Part shown: positions 23,146-30,937 of the stretch, one piece after another
Layout: each line of letters opens with the position of its first letter
Numbering within the stretch: the first letter of the stretch is position 1
Assembly: GCA_964633405.1 (NCBI GenBank)
Contig: CAZWFV010000004.1
Span: 1-35,711 of the forward strand
DNA length: 35,711 bases
Source of the DNA: JAMCRD01 sp964633405
GTDB lineage: Bacteria; Patescibacteriota; Minisyncoccia; UBA6257; Colwellbacteraceae
Direction of reading: 5' to 3'
Position numbers and translations under genes: made by a program
The notes under the pieces: model-generated
The model's database searches: none
Seen by the model: only the letters and a program-made list of their open reading frames with translations
Told to the model about the DNA's origin: nothing

Positions 23146-23511
23146 TTATTTTTCAAACACTAAGTTCTTGAGACGATCGGCGCGCAGGGTATTCTTGGGA
23201 AGCATGCCGCGTACTGCGTGCCACAGTACCCATTCAGGCTTGCGGCTGAACACATCTTTATATTTACGTTCCTTCAGGTGCCCGAGCCGGCCAGCATGAT
23301 GGAAATAAATCTTCTGTTCCGGTTTCTTGCCGGTAATCCTTATGGATTTTATATTCTTCACGGTTACTCTGACGTTGCCGGGGTTCCGATGGTCGTAATC
23401 GGCACTTTCCTTTCCCTGAAGGAGGGTGGCTATCCTCGAAGCAACTCTGCCCAGGGGCCGGTTCTTGACGTCTATAGTATGCTCGGTCATGACTGCGCCG
23501 CCCTTCTTCAT
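23146..23511 (-). CDS. rplM: 50S ribosomal protein L13
   Basis: uL13 is an early assembly protein of the large subunit. At 121 residues it is shorter than the usual 142 or so, mainly at the C-terminus. Seen: IDVKNRPLGRVASRIATLL, HAGRLGHLKERKYKDV, and AVRGMLPKNTL, all family landmarks. The first ATG (23509-23511), three bases after the rplQ stop, is used here; the ATG seven codons later, nearer the conserved core, is also possible. Confidence 0.95.
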   Translation of the reverse strand: MKKGGAVMTEHTIDVKNRPLGRVASRIATLLQGKESADYDHRNPGNVRVTVKNIKSIRITGKKPEQKIYFHHAGRLGHLKERKYKDVFSRKPEWVLWHAVRGMLPKNTLRADRLKNLVFEK

Positions 23512-23514
23512 AGT

Positions 23515-23868
23515 TTAGATAAATTCAATTATAGACTGCGGAGCTGCATCCCGCATCCTGGTGGCTCCGACTTTGACCACACGCAGATATCCGCCGCGAC
23601 GCTCCTTGTAACGTGGGGCGATATCATAGTAGAGCTTCAGTGCGGCATCGTTGGGTAACCTAGCTAACAATAGACGCATAGATGCGATGTTCTGCTTCTT
23701 GGCTAAGGTCACCAATTTTTCCACCGTAGGCTTTATCTCCTTAGCTCTGGCTTCGGTGGTCTTTATTCGTTCGGAGATTATAAGGTTACGCTGCAGACCT
23801 TTCAGAAAGCTGGCGCGTCGGCCACGAACCCTGCCGAATTTCCTTTTGCCTTTCTTCCGGTGCTGCAT
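23515..23868 (-). CDS. rplQ: 50S ribosomal protein L17
   Basis: bL17 lines the region near the peptide exit tunnel. The 117-residue protein begins MQHRKKGKRKFGRVRGRRA and has NLIISERIKTTEARAKE and GGYLRVVKVGATRMRDAAP. The ATG overlaps the rpoA stop as TAATG. The ribosome binding site AAGGAGG is encoded by the last codons of rpoA (Lys-Glu-Glu), one of the best Shine-Dalgarno sequences in the window. Confidence 0.97.
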   Translation of the reverse strand: MQHRKKGKRKFGRVRGRRASFLKGLQRNLIISERIKTTEARAKEIKPTVEKLVTLAKKQNIASMRLLLARLPNDAALKLYYDIAPRYKERRGGYLRVVKVGATRMRDAAPQSIIEFI

Positions 23869-24638
23869 TATTCCTCCTTAGTTCTCTTCGTGCGGGATCT
23901 GGTTGCCTTTGCGACCGGCTTTGGCTCAGCGGCTGCCTCCTCTTTGACCTCCAGCGCCGAGATCTTGCTGAAGTGGTCGAGTAGGACGTTGGCTGCCTTG
24001 TGCATGGCGTTGGAAGGAGAGATGGTGCCGTCGGTCTCAACGTCTATGTTCAGTCGGTTATAGTCGGTGTTCTCGCCTACACGCATGTTCTCGACTGAGA
24101 AGTTGACGTTCTTTACCGGGGAATACATGACGTCGAGGGCTACCGTGCCTATTGGCAGCTTCTCTATCTTCTGGATCTCAACCGGCTGATAGCCCAGTCC
24201 TTTTCCCACCGTTATCTCCATCTCCAATTCAGCCGTTTTGGCGGTGAGAGTGGCTATATGTAGATCCGTGTTCTGTATTTGCACGTCGGTGTTGCCCTTG
24301 ATGTCTCCCGCGGTCATCTCCTTCTCTCCCTTAGCTGACAAGGTAAGCACTTGCGGCTCGCCGGCGAAGAACTTAAAGCGGACCCTCTTAAGGTTAAGAC
24401 CGATCTCTACCACGTCCTCCATTACCCCGGGAACGGTCGTAAACTCGTGCCCGACACCTTTGATTTTGAACCTGGTTATGGCCGCACCGGGCAGGGACGA
24501 CAAAAGCACCCTTCTTAGGGCATTGCCGATGGTAATCCCATATCCCCGGTACAGACCCTCGATCTGAAAGACGCCTTTAGTGGAGTCCTCGGAGACTGTG
24601 TTTATCTTTACGTTCTCGCTTAGGTGTGGTACTTCCAT
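23868..24638 (-). CDS. rpoA: RNA polymerase alpha subunit lacking the C-terminal domain
   Basis: Alpha dimerises to nucleate RNA polymerase assembly. From the ATG at 24636-24638 the protein has 256 residues; usual alpha is about 315-330. The N-terminal domain is complete (GVFQIEGLYRGYGITIGNALRRVLLSSLPG, later NMRVGENTDYNRLNIDVETDG). After the dimerisation region it ends in a low-complexity basic tail (Ala, Lys, Pro, Arg rich, about 230-256) instead of the helix-hairpin-helix alpha-CTD that reads UP elements and contacts activators. The frame extended to 24755 runs into rpsD and its extra residues look non-native. Confidence 0.95.
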   Translation of the reverse strand: MEVPHLSENVKINTVSEDSTKGVFQIEGLYRGYGITIGNALRRVLLSSLPGAAITRFKIKGVGHEFTTVPGVMEDVVEIGLNLKRVRFKFFAGEPQVLTLSAKGEKEMTAGDIKGNTDVQIQNTDLHIATLTAKTAELEMEITVGKGLGYQPVEIQKIEKLPIGTVALDVMYSPVKNVNFSVENMRVGENTDYNRLNIDVETDGTISPSNAMHKAANVLLDHFSKISALEVKEEAAAEPKPVAKATRSRTKRTKEE

Positions 24639-24657
24639 TGTTGGTGTTAAAATTTTT

Positions 24658-25272
24658 CTATCTTGAATAATAGTCGACGACCGAATTGATATCAAACGGC
24701 ACCTCAACATCCTGTGGCTTAGAAAGCATGGCGCCCTCGTGCTTCTCCAGATCAAGGACTAACCAGGCGGGCACGTTATAATTTTTAAGACGCTCGTCCA
24801 TCGTCTTCAGGTAGGGGTGGTCTTTCGACTCGTTGCGCACACCGATTTTATCCGAAATCCTGACCGAATACGACGGCACCGTGACCTTCCGACCGTTAAT
24901 GGTTATATGCCCGTGGCTTATCAGTTGGCGAGCTATGGAACGGCTTTCAGCAAAGCCCAGACGGTAGACCACATTGTCCAGACGACTTTCCAGGGCCTGA
25001 ATGATGTTGTCGATCATGTTGCCGGCCTTGTGCGATATCTTAGCGAACAAGTTGGATAGTTGCCTGTCGTTCAATCCGTAGCTGAAACGTATTTTTTGTT
25101 TCTCCTTGAGCTGCGTCTTATATTCGCTGCCAGCGCGCTGGAAAGACTTGCCATGCTGGCCAGGGGGATACGGTCTCCTTACCGAGGCCGACTTGGGTGA
25201 GATTGAGCGCTTCGCTTTTATGGAAAGCTTAACGCCCAACGCTCTTTCTTGTTTCTCCCTTATTTTGAGCAT
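24658..25272 (-). CDS. rpsD: 30S ribosomal protein S4
   Basis: uS4 is a primary 16S rRNA binder and forms part of the mRNA entry site. The 204-residue protein lacks the N-terminal zinc-binding cysteines of C+ forms, starting MLKIREKQERALGVKLSIKAKR. The S4 RNA-binding domain is seen at about 95-155 (SRLDNVVYRLGFAESRSIAR, HITINGRKV). The ribosome binding site AGGAGG, nine bases before the ATG, is encoded by the end of rpsK. Confidence 0.96.
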   Translation of the reverse strand: MLKIREKQERALGVKLSIKAKRSISPKSASVRRPYPPGQHGKSFQRAGSEYKTQLKEKQKIRFSYGLNDRQLSNLFAKISHKAGNMIDNIIQALESRLDNVVYRLGFAESRSIARQLISHGHITINGRKVTVPSYSVRISDKIGVRNESKDHPYLKTMDERLKNYNVPAWLVLDLEKHEGAMLSKPQDVEVPFDINSVVDYYSR

Positions 25273-25275
25273 GTG

Positions 25276-25707
25276 TTAGACCCTCCTCATTTTTGGCGGC
25301 TTGATCCCATTGTGCGGAATGGGAGTAACGTCCTTTACGGAAGATATATTGAATGGATATGTAGCTAGCGATCTAAGGGCGGAATCTCGCCCGGAACCGG
25401 CACCGGAGACGAGCACCTCAACGTTGAACGGGCCTGTTTTGCTTATCTTCTCAACTATGGTCGCAACCACCTTGGAAGCCGCGAACGGAGTGGCTTTCTT
25501 CGGTCCGGCAAATCCTAACCCGCCGGCCGTGGCCCAAGCCACAACGTTGCCGCGGTCATCGGTGACAGAAACGACGGTATTGTTGAAGGATGCTTTTATA
25601 TAGATGCGTCCATTCTCTATGTGCCTAGAGCTCTTCTTGGGTTCCGCCTTGACCTGGGGATCAGGCTTCGCGGCAACATCTTTTTGAACAGGTTTAGTTT
25701 GGGCCAT
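25276..25707 (-). CDS. rpsK: 30S ribosomal protein S11
   Basis: uS11 lies on the platform of the small subunit near the E site. It has 143 residues, with an alanine/lysine/proline-rich N-terminal extension of about 25 residues before the core (RIYIKASFNNTVVSVTD, GFAGPKKATPFAA, PHNGIKPPKMRRV). It lies one base from rpsM. Its C-terminal Arg codons create the rpsD ribosome binding site. Confidence 0.97.
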   Translation of the reverse strand: MAQTKPVQKDVAAKPDPQVKAEPKKSSRHIENGRIYIKASFNNTVVSVTDDRGNVVAWATAGGLGFAGPKKATPFAASKVVATIVEKISKTGPFNVEVLVSGAGSGRDSALRSLATYPFNISSVKDVTPIPHNGIKPPKMRRV

Positions 25708-25708
25708 T

Positions 25709-26092
25709 CTACTTTAATTCAACCTTACGTTTCCCACTGCCGGCGGTCTTACGTACATTGCCACGGACCGTTCGCGAATTTGTCTTAGTACGCTGGCCGC
25801 GGGTCGGCAGTCTTTTAATATGCCTGATGCCGCGGTAAGACTTTATATCTTTAAGGCGAGTTATGTTCTGACGGACAGCGGCCCTCAACTCTCCTTCGGT
25901 CTTGAACTTGCGTTCTATGAACTCCTTGAGCTTGCCCAGTTCAGGAGGGGTCAGGTCTTTGGCGCGCTTGTCTGGGCTAACTTTAGTCGAACCAAGTATT
26001 AATTTGGAAGCCGACGGACCTATGCCATATATATAAGTAAGGGCCACGATGACCTTCTTGTTGTCTGGGATGTTTACGCCTATTAAACGCAT
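25709..26092 (-). CDS. rpsM: 30S ribosomal protein S13
   Basis: uS13 is in the head of the small subunit and bridges to 50S and P-site tRNA. The start ATG at 26090-26092 gives 127 residues beginning MRLIGVNIPDNKKVIVALTYIYGIG, a canonical start. The frame extended to 26176 runs through rpmJ and is rejected. The C-terminus has TRGQRTKTNSRTVRG followed by a basic tail. Confidence 0.97.
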   Translation of the reverse strand: MRLIGVNIPDNKKVIVALTYIYGIGPSASKLILGSTKVSPDKRAKDLTPPELGKLKEFIERKFKTEGELRAAVRQNITRLKDIKSYRGIRHIKRLPTRGQRTKTNSRTVRGNVRKTAGSGKRKVELK

Positions 26093-26097
26093 GGTGA

Positions 26098-26214
26098 TTA
26101 TCCTTGTCTTTGTTTGTGTTCCGGGTTGGCCGGACACACGACATAGACGCGCCCCTTCCGACGGACCGTCTGACATTTCTTACATCTCTTCTTTACAGAT
26201 GCTCTAACCTTCAT
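26098..26214 (-). CDS. rpmJ: 50S ribosomal protein L36, zinc-binding form
   Basis: A 38-residue protein between infA and rpsM: starts MKVRASVKKRCKKCQTVRRKG, then RVYVVCPANPEHKQRQG. Zinc ribbon ligands Cys11, Cys14, Cys27 and His33 are all present. It stabilises 23S rRNA near the peptidyl-transferase region. Five bases separate it from rpsM. A perfect AAGGAGG lies 19 bases upstream, inside the end of infA, rather far for a ribosome binding site. Confidence 0.97.
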   Translation of the reverse strand: MKVRASVKKRCKKCQTVRRKGRVYVVCPANPEHKQRQG

Positions 26215-26227
26215 TTTTCGTATATTG

Positions 26228-26455
26228 CTATAACCTCCTTGTGATGCGACCGCGGTTGGTGTCGTTCGCGCTGAACTCCACCGACACCCGATCTCCGGGC
26301 AATACCTTGATATGGTGCAGCCTCATTCTCCCAGACAGGTACGCCAGGGTTTCCTTGCCGTCATCCAATCTCAGTCGGAATAAGGCTCCTGGCAGGGCTT
26401 CTAAAACCATACCGTTTGCAGTCATAAAGGACGGGGGCATGTTATCACGGGGCAT
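26228..26455 (-). CDS. infA: Translation initiation factor IF-1
   Basis: IF-1 blocks the A site during initiation. An S1-type OB fold of up to 75 residues: GMVLEALPGALFRLRLDDG (about 15-33), AYLSGRMRLHHIKVLPGDRV, and GRITRRL at the end. The start is uncertain among three in-frame ATGs (26453-26455, 26438-26440, 26423-26425); the first overlaps the preceding gene by 11 bases and is used here because it comes closest to normal family length. None has a clear ribosome binding site. Confidence 0.95.
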   Translation of the reverse strand: MPRDNMPPSFMTANGMVLEALPGALFRLRLDDGKETLAYLSGRMRLHHIKVLPGDRVSVEFSANDTNRGRITRRL

Positions 26456-28049
26456 AGACTACGTCAACGTGTATTTTAGAGGTGTTTTTGGGTACGTTCC
26501 TAACCCAGAACGGCCAGAATTTGATATCGGCGTTCTTTACGCCGGGAAGGGAGAATACCAGTGTCTTTAGAGCGTCCTGATCCAGACCCTGCGCCCTTGA
26601 TTGGAAACTGGCGATGTCGAACGGTTGCGCCCAGTTAGAGTTGAGGGCGAGGGATACCGTCATCGTCCCCTTTTTGAAGTCGAGCTGCGGACTTGCGTAG
26701 TTGGCTGAATAGTCGTGGAGTGACAGATTCGAGTTGGACTGACTGGCGACTTCGGTTGCCAATGCGGACAGTAAGTCCGACTCCCTGAAGGCGAATATCT
26801 TTATCTGTCCGTACACCGTTATGGAATATTGGCCTTGAGCATTGGGCGTGGAGCTTATGTTCTCGGAGGTCATGGAAGTTTGCGAAGAACCATCCAGGAT
26901 CTTTACGTCGTTGGGCAGCTTAAGCAACAATTTGCTTTCTAGGGTGCTGCTCAATGTATTCTGGGCTTGAGTGCGGGCAGCAGAGATGTCCGCATCGGTA
27001 GGCACACTCATCACTCCCACGAAGCCACCGGTGAACGGACCGGCTGACTCTCCGTAGAAACCGTCGTATTTAGCCGTACCCTGAAACCCCGGTATCCGGA
27101 AAGTTGTGGTGGTGGAAATATTATATGCGTCTCCCGGATTATCGGCCGTAACTGGGGCTGTAATCGAGTTCGGGACCAGTTTGCCGCCCACAGATGTCTC
27201 CCCGGGAACGGTGATCGTGTCGTCCAGGCGGTATATCTTGCCGTCTGGTGCGGTAAATCTGGTCGTCTTGACCAAGACCTGCGGTCTTGAGCTATACGCG
27301 TTGTAGATCATTATGGAGCCGGTGGCATACTTGGAAACGGTGCTGGTGGTACTTCCTTTGAAGTAAACCGAATAGTTCTCGCTGTCCGAGAAAATAGTTC
27401 CGGGTATGATTATTTGGGCGCTTGTGGCCGAAGGTGACTGAATGTTGGCATTAACGACCAATGGTCCGGAATAATTGAATGGCGTCTCGGCAAAAGTCAG
27501 ATTGATCGTGGCTTCGGGGAGGATAAAATACAGCAGTACGCCGACACCGATGAGCAGAATCGCCGAAATTATAAGAGCGACGGTCAGCCTGCGGCCGCGA
27601 GGGCGTTCAGTCTCCTCGTTCCATATAGAATCTTTATCCTCTCCCAACTCACGGGCAGTGAAGGTGGTCTCTATCCTCGGCTGCGCTTTATCCAGCTGCT
27701 TCGCCTGGCGTTGAGCGTCCTTTCTCTTAGCCTGCTGTGAGGCGGGGGTGTCCACTTCCGCCTTCAACACTATGTCCGATACAAGACGCATCTTCTGTCC
27801 GAAGAACGGATTCACCGCCTTGAGGCCGACGGCTGCCGCCGACTCAAGGGTTATGTCTTCCACCGACTCGATGGTCACATCCTTGTCGACGTTACTTGAT
27901 TCGCGTTTAAGCAGCCTGAAGTTGTTTTTGAGCCTAGAGAACTCCGTGTCTCTCGGGACATACAGAGTCACTTCCTTGTCTGGAGCCTTAATGACTCTCT
28001 CTATAACGGAGGCGGCGGAGTCTGTTTTATTAACGTAGATTTTCTTCAT
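26445..28049 (-). CDS. Membrane-anchored 'baseplate J-like' protein of CPR type, function unknown
   Basis: A 534-residue protein. Residues 1-150 are cytoplasmic and charged; one transmembrane helix lies at about 156-177 (ALIISAILLIGVGVLLYFIL). It is followed by a large Ser/Thr/Asn-rich extracytoplasmic beta domain with repeated GTI/GSI-type strands that resembles baseplate J/gp47-like proteins. I associate such proteins with CPR genomes, where no function is established. The start ATG at 28047-28049 overlaps the preceding stop as ATGA and is preferred over the ATG five codons earlier. Its stop overlaps infA by 11 bases, so a surface protein is translationally chained to IF-1. Confidence 0.75.
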   Translation of the reverse strand: MKKIYVNKTDSAASVIERVIKAPDKEVTLYVPRDTEFSRLKNNFRLLKRESSNVDKDVTIESVEDITLESAAAVGLKAVNPFFGQKMRLVSDIVLKAEVDTPASQQAKRKDAQRQAKQLDKAQPRIETTFTARELGEDKDSIWNEETERPRGRRLTVALIISAILLIGVGVLLYFILPEATINLTFAETPFNYSGPLVVNANIQSPSATSAQIIIPGTIFSDSENYSVYFKGSTTSTVSKYATGSIMIYNAYSSRPQVLVKTTRFTAPDGKIYRLDDTITVPGETSVGGKLVPNSITAPVTADNPGDAYNISTTTTFRIPGFQGTAKYDGFYGESAGPFTGGFVGVMSVPTDADISAARTQAQNTLSSTLESKLLLKLPNDVKILDGSSQTSMTSENISSTPNAQGQYSITVYGQIKIFAFRESDLLSALATEVASQSNSNLSLHDYSANYASPQLDFKKGTMTVSLALNSNWAQPFDIASFQSRAQGLDQDALKTLVFSLPGVKNADIKFWPFWVRNVPKNTSKIHVDVVYAP

Positions 28050-29002
28050 CTGACCATTAGCCACTTAATCCTCTGCTTAGCCAGCCGGCTAAGCTGCGAG
28101 TTTACGCCGTTGGAGTTGTCGCTGATAAAATCATTCAGATCCACCTCCGGAGCCTGCAGGAATCTCACCCTGCGATCGCCTACAGTAAACCTCTTCCCCC
28201 ACACCTCCGGCGGCAGCTTGAAACTGTTTATGTATATTGCCACCTGGTTGCGTCCTTTCTTATTGGCATCGTGCTCTGATCTTAGGTTACGTCCTGTCTC
28301 CTTGGAGTTTCTTATAGCCATAGCTAGCCCGTTAACAAAAGTTCCGAATGTGTTATAGAAAGCCGCATCTAATTTATTCATGATTTTCGGAGAGGCTTTA
28401 CCCTCTGTGTATCGTAAGTATAACGCTTCTCCGAGTTCATTGTCAGTACCCACCTCGGTCGTAAACGCCCTATATATATCATCCTTACCCCAATTGAATT
28501 CGGTCAAGTAGGACGATATGTTCGGCGTTACCTTAAAGACATATATGGAGTTGTCTCTACTTTCCACGTAGAAGAGCTCACCCAATTCAACCTTCCTTGA
28601 TACGAGGTATGCTCTAACGACGCCTTCTTCAAAAATGTCGCCCTGATTGTCTTCCGCCGGCAATCTGTCGCGTTTAACCAGGCTTATGCAAAGGTTGAAC
28701 TCCATAGTGCGTCCCCTGAAACCCTCCGGATTGATGACCTGGTGTCCGTCAACCCTCACTCCGATTACTCTGACGTCGGCCAGCAGCAGATCGGCCTCGT
28801 TTATTCCCAGGCGACCGGACGCCTCTATTCTAAGGCCGTCGAACAATTTCCATACAGCCTGAGCCAGGTTGTTTTCTAGGTCGGTTTGGGTAAGTTCTTC
28901 TCCGGGATTCTGCCGCTCCAACTGTATAATTTTGAATATCGTGACCGCAGATCTTGAATCAAGTGGAATTATTTTGCTTGTTGGCTCAGTTTTCCTGAAC
29001 AT
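28046..29002 (-). CDS. Hypothetical protein between alaS and the anchored beta protein
   Basis: A 318-residue soluble protein without signal peptide or membrane helix. I do not recognise a family. There is a beta-rich central stretch (RVIGVRVDGHQVINPEGFRG, about 78-97) reminiscent of actin-like or SHS2-type cell-division accessory domains, but no ATP-binding motif is visible. The N-terminus is FRKTEPTSKIIPLDSRSAV. Its ATG overlaps the alaS stop as TAATG and its TGA overlaps the next ATG as ATGA, so its expression is tightly tied to both neighbours. A partner role with the downstream anchored protein is inferred from this coupling only. Confidence 0.7.
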   Translation of the reverse strand: MFRKTEPTSKIIPLDSRSAVTIFKIIQLERQNPGEELTQTDLENNLAQAVWKLFDGLRIEASGRLGINEADLLLADVRVIGVRVDGHQVINPEGFRGRTMEFNLCISLVKRDRLPAEDNQGDIFEEGVVRAYLVSRKVELGELFYVESRDNSIYVFKVTPNISSYLTEFNWGKDDIYRAFTTEVGTDNELGEALYLRYTEGKASPKIMNKLDAAFYNTFGTFVNGLAMAIRNSKETGRNLRSEHDANKKGRNQVAIYINSFKLPPEVWGKRFTVGDRRVRFLQAPEVDLNDFISDNSNGVNSQLSRLAKQRIKWLMVR

Positions 29003-30930
29003 TAAGAGATTACAGCGCGGATTCGGCGTATTCCGGAGGAAACGGCTTCCTCCTTAACGATCTCGAAAGAGCCTATCTCACCTGTGTGCGACACATGGGG
29101 GCCGCCGCAGAATTCAACGGAGAACGCAGACTCGAATTGGGGTTTATCTTTAGTTGCCGACTTCGGACCTATTGAATAGATCGATACCCGCTCTGGATAC
29201 TTCTGTCCAAATTCGTGCTCCGCGCCAAGTTTCTCCGCCTCTTCACGGAGCATCTCGCTTCGTACGACCGGAAGATCCTCCGTAATCTTCTCGTTTACGA
29301 TACGCTCCACTTCTTTCTTCTCTTCCTCGCTCAACTTGCGGTCATACGAGAAATCCATCCTGAGTCTCTCGCTGGTTATGTTGCTACCCCGCTGTTTGAC
29401 CTGCGGGCCAAGTACTACCTGCAACGCCCTAAGCAACAGATGATGGGCAGTATGCAGCTTAGTGGTACGCTCAGAATGATCGGCTAGCCCACCCTTGAAC
29501 ATGCCGGCGGAGGCTGTGCGCGACTTCTCCCTGTGCGCTTCGAATCGTTTTTGGAACTCCAGCTTGTCCGGCTTGAGGCCGCGCAGCGTAGCCAGTTCCC
29601 AGGTCAGCTCCCATGGCATACCGAAGTTCTGGTACAGATTGAAGGCGTTATCATTGAGGGTGTTGCTCTTAACGAGCCTTTCGAATTCTTTAAGGCCGTC
29701 CTTCAGAGCTGAATCAAACTTGTCCGATTCTTTATTGGCCAAGTTTATAATCTTCTCCAGATCCCTCTTGAGCTCGGGGTACGTGTCTTCGTAGCTACCG
29801 ACAACTGCTCTTATAGATGACTCGAGCCAGCCGGTCTCTCTAAGGTGTGGACCGTGGGTGCGCTTCATATAAAAAATGGTTCTGCGCAATAGACGTCTTA
29901 GCACGTAACCCCTTTCTTTGTTCGACGGTTCTACGCCGTCGGCCATAAGGAACACCGCGGCTCTGATATGGTCGGCGACAATCCTAAATGTCCTTTTGAG
30001 CTCGACGTTAGTTTCGGACGAATACTTTATTCCGGTCTCCTTCTTAAGGTGCCTCCACAATTGATCGAATACGTCTATTTTAAACACGTCGGGGTCGCCG
30101 TTGCTCGCCGTCGCGATACGTTCCAATCCCCCGCCGAAATCAACGTTGCGTTGAGCCAACTTTTCGAAACCCGGGGTCTCGCTCTTCTTATATTCCATAA
30201 ACACTGAATTGCCCATTTCCATGAACCGCCCGCAATCGCAGTTAGGGTGGCAATTGGCGCCGAACTTGGGATCGTGCATCTTACCGCTGGGATCGAAATC
30301 ATAGAAGACCTCAGAATCGGGACCGCCCGGTTCGCCTGGAGGCATACTTTCGGGCACGCCAGCCCGACTCCACCAGTTATTCTCCACCCCGTAGTAAAAA
30401 ATGCGCCCACCCTGCATACCCTTCTCGCTGCCGGATCGTTCCGAACCCAGCTCAACGCACTTCGAGTCGATGCCCTTCCTGTCAAAGAGTTTCTGCCATA
30501 TTCTTGCCGACTCGTCGTCGCGCGGTATTCCCGTATCGGAGTCGCCCGCGAAAACGGTCACGTATAGATTATGCGGGTCGAGCCCCGCTCCCTTATCCCT
30601 GTCCGTCAGAAATTCGAAAAACCAAGACAGCTGTTCTTGTTTGAAGTAATCGCCGAAGGACCAGTTGCCGAGCATCTCGAAGAAAGTCGTATGCCTGTTG
30701 TCTCCAACCTCATCTATATCTTCGGCCCGGAAGCTTTTTTGCGAGTCAGCGACGCGCTTGCCAGCCGGATGGGCCTGGCCCAATAAATACGGAATAAGCG
30801 GTTGCATGCCGCTTCCGGTGAAGAGGGTTGTGGGGTCGTTCTCGGGGACAAGTGGCGCCGACGGTATTATTGTATGTCCTCGCTCTCTGAAAAATTTTAG
30901 ATACCTCTTTCTAATCTCCTCGGTCTTCAT
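29002..30930 (-). CDS. alaS: Alanyl-tRNA synthetase, short form
   Basis: AlaRS charges tRNA-Ala and edits mischarged Ser/Gly. From the ATG at 30928-30930 (seven bases after rpoD) it has 642 residues; the usual length is about 870. The class II catalytic domain (TTLFTGSGMQPLIPYLLG, GNWSFGDYFK) and tRNA-recognition region are complete. The editing site is intact: HTAHH (HxxxH) and CGGPH (CxxxH). Two parts are missing: the beta-barrel segment that normally precedes the HxxxH helix, where GMFKGGLADH now joins directly, and the whole C-terminal C-Ala domain, the protein ending GIRRIRAVIS. I recall this compact architecture in CPR AlaRS. The frame extended to 31044 overlaps rpoD and is rejected. 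Confidence 0.95.
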   Translation of the reverse strand: MKTEEIRKRYLKFFRERGHTIIPSAPLVPENDPTTLFTGSGMQPLIPYLLGQAHPAGKRVADSQKSFRAEDIDEVGDNRHTTFFEMLGNWSFGDYFKQEQLSWFFEFLTDRDKGAGLDPHNLYVTVFAGDSDTGIPRDDESARIWQKLFDRKGIDSKCVELGSERSGSEKGMQGGRIFYYGVENNWWSRAGVPESMPPGEPGGPDSEVFYDFDPSGKMHDPKFGANCHPNCDCGRFMEMGNSVFMEYKKSETPGFEKLAQRNVDFGGGLERIATASNGDPDVFKIDVFDQLWRHLKKETGIKYSSETNVELKRTFRIVADHIRAAVFLMADGVEPSNKERGYVLRRLLRRTIFYMKRTHGPHLRETGWLESSIRAVVGSYEDTYPELKRDLEKIINLANKESDKFDSALKDGLKEFERLVKSNTLNDNAFNLYQNFGMPWELTWELATLRGLKPDKLEFQKRFEAHREKSRTASAGMFKGGLADHSERTTKLHTAHHLLLRALQVVLGPQVKQRGSNITSERLRMDFSYDRKLSEEEKKEVERIVNEKITEDLPVVRSEMLREEAEKLGAEHEFGQKYPERVSIYSIGPKSATKDKPQFESAFSVEFCGGPHVSHTGEIGSFEIVKEEAVSSGIRRIRAVIS

Positions 30931-30937
30931 GCCTGTT

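Noticed and set aside
24639..24755. Longer RpoA N-terminus
   Set aside because: It overlaps the end of rpsD; the canonical alpha start begins with MEVPHLSENVKIN at 24638.
26093..26176. Longer S13 N-terminus
   Set aside because: The sequence is out-of-frame rpmJ; S13 begins MRLIGVNIP.
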